Assembly (NCBI GenBank): GCA_024405585.1
Contig: JAKSOM010000032.1
Span: forward strand, 1 to 9,162
Source: Acidaminococcaceae bacterium
Lineage (GTDB): Bacteria > Bacillota > Negativicutes > Acidaminococcales > Acidaminococcaceae
Direction: 5' to 3'
DNA: 9,162 nt
A program made the translations under genes and the position numbers. The notes below the pieces were generated by a model that saw only the letters and a program-made list of their open reading frames with translations, had not been told where the DNA came from and made no database searches. Below are positions 5,810 to 9,162 of the stretch, in pieces; the stretch's first letter is position 1; each line of letters begins with the position of its first letter.

Positions 5810-7682
5810 ACTCTCTGTCAATCGCCTTAAAGGGGCAATTGGCCATGCAGGCACCGCACTTGATACATTTGGTGGTGTCAATCATGTGCTGCTTGCCCGG
5901 CTCACCGCTGATGGCCTGCACCGGACAATTCCGTTTGCACAGACCGCAGCCCTTGCACCGATCGCTAATCACAAACTTGGTCAAAGCAGAGCAGGCCCCC
6001 GCCGGACAGCGGTGCTCCTTGATGTGGGCCTCATATTCGTCACGGAAATAACGCAATGTTGCCAAAACCGGATTGGGCGCCGTCTGTCCCAGACCGCACA
6101 GGGCGGTATCCTTGATGACTCCCGCCAAATCCTCCAAGAGCTCAATATCACCTTCCCGGCCTTTGCCGTCAATGATACGGTTCAAAATCTCCAACATCCT
6201 CTTGGTACCCTCACGGCAGGGAGTGCACTTGCCGCAGGACTCGGACTGGGTGAAAGTGAGGAAGAAACGGGCCACATCCACCATACAGGTGGTCTCATCC
6301 ATCACCACCAGACCGCCGGACCCCATCATGGCCCCCGCCTTAATCAGGCTGTCGTAATCCACGGGCAAATCCAACATGCTCTCAGGCAGGCAGCCGCCGC
6401 TGGGGCCGCCAATCTGCACCGCCTTAAATTTCTTGTCATTGGCGATGCCGCCACCCACTTCAAAGATAATCTCCCGGATGGTAGTACCCATCTCCACCTC
6501 TGCCAGACCCGTATGCTTAATCTTGCCGGTCAGGGCAAAGACCTTGGTACCCTTGCTGCCCTCAGTACCCATGCCGGCATACCAATCCGCACCCTTCACA
6601 ATAATCATGGCCACATTGGCGAAGGTCTCCACATTATTGATGTTGCTTGGCTTGCCCCAAAGTCCGGAAACAGCCGGGAATGGGGGACGGGGACGGGGCA
6701 TGCCCCGCTTGCCCTCAATACTCTGCATCAGGGCGGTTTCCTCGCCGCAAACAAAGGCACCGGCACCCTCCTTCACCTGCAGATGGAAATTGAAACCGCT
6801 GCCAAAAATATTCTCACCCAAAAAACCGGCCTGCTCCGCCGCTGCAATGGCGGCACGGAGCCGTTTGATAGCCAAAGGATACTCAGCCCGGGCATAAATG
6901 TAACCCTCCGTAGCACCCATGGCATAACCGCCGATGGCCATACCCTCCACCATCCGGTGGGGGTCGCCCTCCATCACGCTACGGTCCATAAAGGCCCCCG
7001 GGTCCCCTTCATCCGCATTGCAGATGACGTACTTTTGATCCGCCACACTGTTGCGGCAGAACTGCCACTTCATCCCCGTGGGGAAACCGCCGCCGCCACG
7101 GCCACGTAGCCCGGACTTCTTCACCTGGTCAATAACCTCCTCCGGCTTCATGGCAGTCAGGGCCTTGGCCAAACCCTCATAGCCGCCCAAAGCCACATAT
7201 TCCTCCAGGGAATCCGGGTCAATCACGCCGCAATGCTCCAATACCAAATGCTGCTGCTTCTTGCAGAACTCAATATCACTGTACTTAGGCACATCACCGA
7301 ACCCCTTGTCCTGATTAGCATCCGGGAAACGTCCCACCACCAATTCCGGCACAACCCTGCCATTAATGATATGCTCTTCCACCAAGGCCTTGACATGCTC
7401 CGGTTTCACCTTACCATAGGTCACCCGTGCTTCGCCGAAGCGGGCGATATCCACCAGCACTTCCTGCTCACACATACCGATACAACCGGTCTGTTTAATA
7501 ATCACATTATCAACATTATGGGCCGCCAACTCCTCTTCCAGAGCCTTCTGCACCTCCCGGGCCCCCGCCGCAATGCCGCAGGTACCCATACCGATAATCA
7601 CCAAAGTTTTACCTTTTTCCCGGGCGGCAATCTCCGCCTGACATTTGGCCCTGAGGGCCGCCAAATCCGCCAAACTCTTCAT
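5808..7682 (-). CDS. hydB: NADH-binding flavoprotein subunit HydB of the hydrogenase (NuoF-like)
   Basis: This 624-aa NuoF-like subunit binds FMN and NAD(H) and passes electrons to HydA, the likely bifurcating centre of HydABC/Hnd complexes. An N-terminal thioredoxin-like domain (about 25-85) has C35, C67 and C71. The NuoF core has GRGGGGFPTG (194-203), NADEGDPGAFMDR (222-234) and GAGAFVCGEETALMQSIEG (306-324) for NADH and FMN. A [4Fe-4S] site uses C483, C486, C489 and C529. C466, H557, C559 and C564 resemble the zinc site of HydB proteins. A C-terminal 2x[4Fe-4S] ferredoxin domain uses C576/579/582/586 and C606/609/612/616, which respiratory NuoF lacks. I place the start at the ATG at 7682. 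The longer frame begins with a TTG at 7697 that overlaps the hydC stop and the ribosome binding site AGGAGGG (7688-7694). The 11-nt spacing from hydC indicates one operon. Confidence 0.94.
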   Translation of the reverse strand: MKSLADLAALRAKCQAEIAAREKGKTLVIIGMGTCGIAAGAREVQKALEEELAAHNVDNVIIKQTGCIGMCEQEVLVDIARFGEARVTYGKVKPEHVKALVEEHIINGRVVPELVVGRFPDANQDKGFGDVPKYSDIEFCKKQQHLVLEHCGVIDPDSLEEYVALGGYEGLAKALTAMKPEEVIDQVKKSGLRGRGGGGFPTGMKWQFCRNSVADQKYVICNADEGDPGAFMDRSVMEGDPHRMVEGMAIGGYAMGATEGYIYARAEYPLAIKRLRAAIAAAEQAGFLGENIFGSGFNFHLQVKEGAGAFVCGEETALMQSIEGKRGMPRPRPPFPAVSGLWGKPSNINNVETFANVAMIIVKGADWYAGMGTEGSKGTKVFALTGKIKHTGLAEVEMGTTIREIIFEVGGGIANDKKFKAVQIGGPSGGCLPESMLDLPVDYDSLIKAGAMMGSGGLVVMDETTCMVDVARFFLTFTQSESCGKCTPCREGTKRMLEILNRIIDGKGREGDIELLEDLAGVIKDTALCGLGQTAPNPVLATLRYFRDEYEAHIKEHRCPAGACSALTKFVISDRCKGCGLCKRNCPVQAISGEPGKQHMIDTTKCIKCGACMANCPFKAIDRE

Positions 7683-7687
7683 CTCTG

Positions 7688-7694
7688 CCCTCCT
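7688..7694 (-). promoter_or_regulatory. hydB ribosome binding site touching the hydC stop codon
   Basis: The minus strand reads TTGAGGAGGG. TGA (7694-7696) ends hydC and AGGAGGG lies 5 nt before the ATG at 7682. This decides the hydB start against the upstream TTG at 7697, whose own Shine-Dalgarno would have to lie inside hydC and is not evident. Confidence 0.82.
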
Positions 7695-8176
7695 CAATTG
7701 TACTCAGCCAAAACCTTGGCCACCTTCTCCGGGGTCATCCGGCCGTGAGTATCCTCATCAATCTGCATGACGGGAGCCAGACCGCAAGCGCCCAGGCAAG
7801 CCACCGTCTCCAAAGTGAAACGGCCGTCCATCGTGGTCTCACCGGGTTTAATCCCCAGCTGCGCCTCCAACGCATTCAAAATGCTGGCACCGCCCCGCAC
7901 ATGGCAGGCAGTACCCTGGCAACAGCGGCTGATATATTTTCCCCGGGGATTCAAGTGGAACAAGGAATAGAACGTCACCACCCCGTAAATCTCCGCCAGA
8001 GGAATCCCCAATTTCTCACTCACATACTCCAAAGCCGCCTTGGGCAGATAATTGTACAGATTCTGCACATCCTGCATCACAGGAATCAGCACTCCCTGCT
8101 TGCCGGCATATTTGGCTAAAATTGCATCCAACTCGGCGTAATCAATTTTATCAACTGCGCCCGTCACTTTTGCCAT
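7694..8176 (-). CDS. hydC: HydC, thioredoxin-like [2Fe-2S] subunit of the hydrogenase (NuoE-like)
   Basis: This 160-aa NuoE-family subunit is the small electron-carrying partner of HydB in trimeric NAD-linked hydrogenases. A helical N-terminal part (about 1-70) ends in the family signature IYGVVTFYSLFHLNPRG. The thioredoxin-fold [2Fe-2S] domain follows, with C86 and C91 in CQGTACHVRGG and C127 and C131 in CLGACGLAP, the usual Cx4C and Cx3C pairs. An extra Cys85 precedes the first ligand. The length equals that of Thermotoga HydC and HndA-type proteins. The start is set at the ATG at 8176 because GGGAGG (8183-8188) lies 6 nt before it. A TTG at 8182 in the longer frame directly abuts that site and is unlikely. 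It is the first gene of the hydC-hydB-hydA operon. No separate HndB-like gene exists; its thioredoxin-like domain is fused to HydB. Confidence 0.94.
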   Translation of the reverse strand: MAKVTGAVDKIDYAELDAILAKYAGKQGVLIPVMQDVQNLYNYLPKAALEYVSEKLGIPLAEIYGVVTFYSLFHLNPRGKYISRCCQGTACHVRGGASILNALEAQLGIKPGETTMDGRFTLETVACLGACGLAPVMQIDEDTHGRMTPEKVAKVLAEYN

Positions 8177-8182
8177 AATCAA

Positions 8183-8188
8183 CCTCCC
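8183..8188 (-). promoter_or_regulatory. hydC ribosome binding site
   Basis: GGGAGG on the minus strand sits 6 nt before the ATG at 8176. It rules out the in-frame TTG at 8182 that it immediately precedes. Confidence 0.78.
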
Positions 8189-8225
8189 ACATTAAAATCT
8201 CTTGTTATTTCATAAAACTTTTAAT

Positions 8226-8234
8226 ATTCTACCA
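8226..8234 (-). promoter_or_regulatory. Probable extended -10 promoter of the hydrogenase operon
   Basis: TGGTAGAAT on the minus strand matches the extended -10 consensus TGnTATAAT with one change. Seventeen nt upstream of the hexamer the sequence is TACAAA, a weak -35. The expected start near 8219 leaves an untranslated leader of about 43 nt. No better promoter was seen between the palindrome at 8325-8380 and hydC. Confidence 0.45.
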
Positions 8235-8324
8235 CAAACACATCAATATTTGTAGGACAAAAGAAAAAGATTATTACTGACATTTTCTCACCGCCTACGA
8301 TTTATTATCTACGCAAAAAATTTC

Positions 8325-8380
8325 AAAATGCCAGTTATCTAGTAGATATTCACAATTATCTACTAGATAATTGGCATTTT
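8325..8380. repeat. Large nested palindrome between ybaK and hydC
   Basis: Arms of 24 nt (8325-8348 and 8357-8380) pair around an 8-nt loop, with a single non-Watson-Crick position (8334/8371). Each arm also contains its own 13-bp palindrome, TATCTAGTAGATA (8336-8348) and TATCTACTAGATA (8357-8369). These are also near-identical direct repeats with centres 21 bp apart. On the minus strand the outer arm ends in GGCATTTTGAAATTTTTT, 20 nt beyond the ybaK stop. An intrinsic terminator for ybaK is therefore the simplest reading. The internal symmetry and roughly two-helical-turn spacing also fit a pair of operator sites upstream of the hydrogenase operon. Confidence 0.75.
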
Positions 8381-8400
8381 TAATCTCGGCAAAGCAAAAT

Positions 8401-8883
8401 TTATTTCTGTACCGCCGTAATTTTGCCCACCCTGGCTTTGGTGGCGGCAAGCAAATCCTGCGGACTAAGAACAATTTGCAAACCCCTTTGTCCGGCGCTC
8501 ACCGCTATTTTTTCCAAATGCAGACAATGTTCGTCCAGAAACACCGGATAATCCTTTTTGGCGCCCAAGGGACTGCAACCGCCCCGAATGTAACCGGTCA
8601 AAGGCAAAAGCTCCTTCAACGGCACCAGTTCGCAACGCTTGTTGCCGCCCAAACGTGCCAGGGCCTTCAGATTCAGCTCCCCGTCCCCGGGTATCACCGC
8701 AAATTGAACAGGAATTAAATCGCCCCGGACGCAAAGGGTCTTAAAAACCCTATCCGCAGGCATACCGGTAACTGATGCCACATGTACCGCATCCAAATGT
8801 TCTTCATCCACCGGATACTCCACCAGTGTGTATCCTATTTTCAATCTGTCCAAAATCCTTGCCGCATTGGTTTTCTTCGCCAT
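8401..8883 (-). CDS. ybaK: YbaK/EbsC family Cys-tRNA(Pro) deacylase
   Basis: This 160-aa cytoplasmic editing enzyme of the YbaK/ProX fold hydrolyses Cys-tRNA(Pro) formed when prolyl-tRNA synthetase mischarges cysteine. Diagnostic features are Lys48 in VFKTL, the conserved lysine of the active site, and the glycine-rich GYIRGGCSPLGAKK (97-110) that closes the substrate pocket. Length and domain content are typical of the family. I take the ATG at 8883 as the start. AAGGTGAGG (8892-8900) lies 8 nt before it, whereas the GTG at 8892 in the longer frame overlaps that site. It has its own promoter and is followed by the palindrome at 8325-8380, so it is probably monocistronic. No functional link to the hydrogenase is apparent. 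Confidence 0.93.
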   Translation of the reverse strand: MAKKTNAARILDRLKIGYTLVEYPVDEEHLDAVHVASVTGMPADRVFKTLCVRGDLIPVQFAVIPGDGELNLKALARLGGNKRCELVPLKELLPLTGYIRGGCSPLGAKKDYPVFLDEHCLHLEKIAVSAGQRGLQIVLSPQDLLAATKARVGKITAVQK

Positions 8884-8891
8884 AGCACTCA

Positions 8892-8900
8892 CCTCACCTT
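8892..8900 (-). promoter_or_regulatory. ybaK ribosome binding site
   Basis: AAGGTGAGG on the minus strand lies 8 nt before the ATG at 8883. It favours that codon over the GTG at 8892, which it overlaps. Confidence 0.7.
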
Positions 8901-8909
8901 ACGTAATCT

Positions 8910-8939
8910 ATTATACACTATTATGACTTTTCATGACAA
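8910..8939 (-). promoter_or_regulatory. Sigma-A type promoter of ybaK
   Basis: On the minus strand TTGTCA (8934-8939) and a perfect TATAAT (8910-8915) are separated by 18 nt. This is the best -35/-10 pair in the window. Transcription would start near 8903, about 20 nt before the start codon, leaving just enough room for the ribosome binding site. Confidence 0.72.
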
Positions 8940-9009
8940 TTTTTCTCTCCAACAACCTCTGCTGCCCCAACATATACCGACTCAAATGTAACAGTCTAAA
9001 ACTTTTTGA

Positions 9010-9162
9010 AAAAATACTTGCATTGTCATTTATTTATCATCTTCTGGACTCCAATATAAAACTCCTTACAGAGTAAAAGAAGTTTTAAGTCAGATAATTG
9101 AAATGATTATTAAAAAGATGAATTTATATATTGAAAGAAGTCACTGTGATACTTCATTTTTA
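9010..9162 (+). other. Open frame running off the right edge, possible gene fragment
   Basis: The plus frame beginning after the TGA at 9007 stays open for 51 codons to the window edge, in AT-rich DNA where stops should be common. Internal ATGs occur at 9103 and 9118, but neither has a clear Shine-Dalgarno. The translation (for example TPYRVKEVLSQIIEMIIKK) is helix-like and basic, and I do not recognise it. It could be the start of a gene to the right, a degraded transposase-type remnant, or chance. The rest of 8940-9009 shows nothing I can name. Confidence 0.2.

Noticed and set aside
4075..6051. Plus-strand open frame of 658 codons antisense to hydA and hydB
   Set aside because: It lies opposite genes with complete, motif-rich proteins. 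Its translation is low in recognisable motifs and rich in His, Gln and Pro, as expected for a mirror frame of biased codons. It crosses a real gene boundary and has no ribosome binding site.
5556..7109. Plus-strand open frame of 517 codons antisense to hydB and the start of hydA
   Set aside because: It overlaps conserved cofactor motifs read on the minus strand, spans the hydB/hydA junction and shows no family signature. The 2309-3589 plus frame over the CoA transferase was rejected for the same reasons.
8343..8358. Rex (NADH-sensing) operator upstream of the hydrogenase operon
   Set aside because: Only a single TTGTGAA half-site is present in the loop of the palindrome. The second inverted half at the required spacing is missing.

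Overview
All seven confidently called genes lie on the minus strand, so the window is best read from right to left. The gene content suggests an anaerobic, cobalamin-dependent fermenter that turns succinate or succinyl-CoA into propionate and handles electrons through an [FeFe]-hydrogenase. The likely source is a low-to-mid GC Firmicute of the Negativicutes type (Phascolarctobacterium or Acidaminococcaceae-like). That assignment is inferred from gene content and protein style; there is no rRNA or other marker here.

Layout from right to left. (1) 8884-9162 is AT-rich. It holds a clear sigma-A type promoter for the next gene and an unexplained open frame running off the right edge. (2) 8401-8883 encodes a YbaK/EbsC-type Cys-tRNA(Pro) deacylase. 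(3) 8177-8400 holds a large nested palindrome (8325-8380) and a probable extended -10 promoter. (4) 8176-4066 is a compact three-gene operon hydC-hydB-hydA for an NAD-linked, probably electron-bifurcating [FeFe]-hydrogenase. Its genes are 11 to 14 nt apart and each stop codon sits in or beside the next Shine-Dalgarno. (5) 3800-4065 carries inverted and direct repeats and a TATAAT promoter. (6) 3799-3 holds a succinyl-CoA-type CoA transferase, then a hairpin-rich 199-nt spacer, then a split methylmalonyl-CoA mutase: a 548-aa catalytic subunit and a separate 128-aa B12-binding subunit.

How the genes work together: the CoA transferase moves CoA from propionyl-CoA to succinate. The mutase isomerises succinyl-CoA to (R)-methylmalonyl-CoA. 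Epimerase and decarboxylase, which are not in this window and may lie further left, would return propionyl-CoA. The hydrogenase would exchange electrons among NADH, ferredoxin and H2.

Two start codons in the hydrogenase operon and one in ybaK are placed inside the longest open frames, because the upstream TTG/GTG codons overlap the ribosome binding sites. I see no rRNA, tRNA, CRISPR array, complete mobile element or obviously new multi-gene system. The most unusual content is non-coding: the nested palindrome at 8325-8380 and the structured spacer at 2074-2272.
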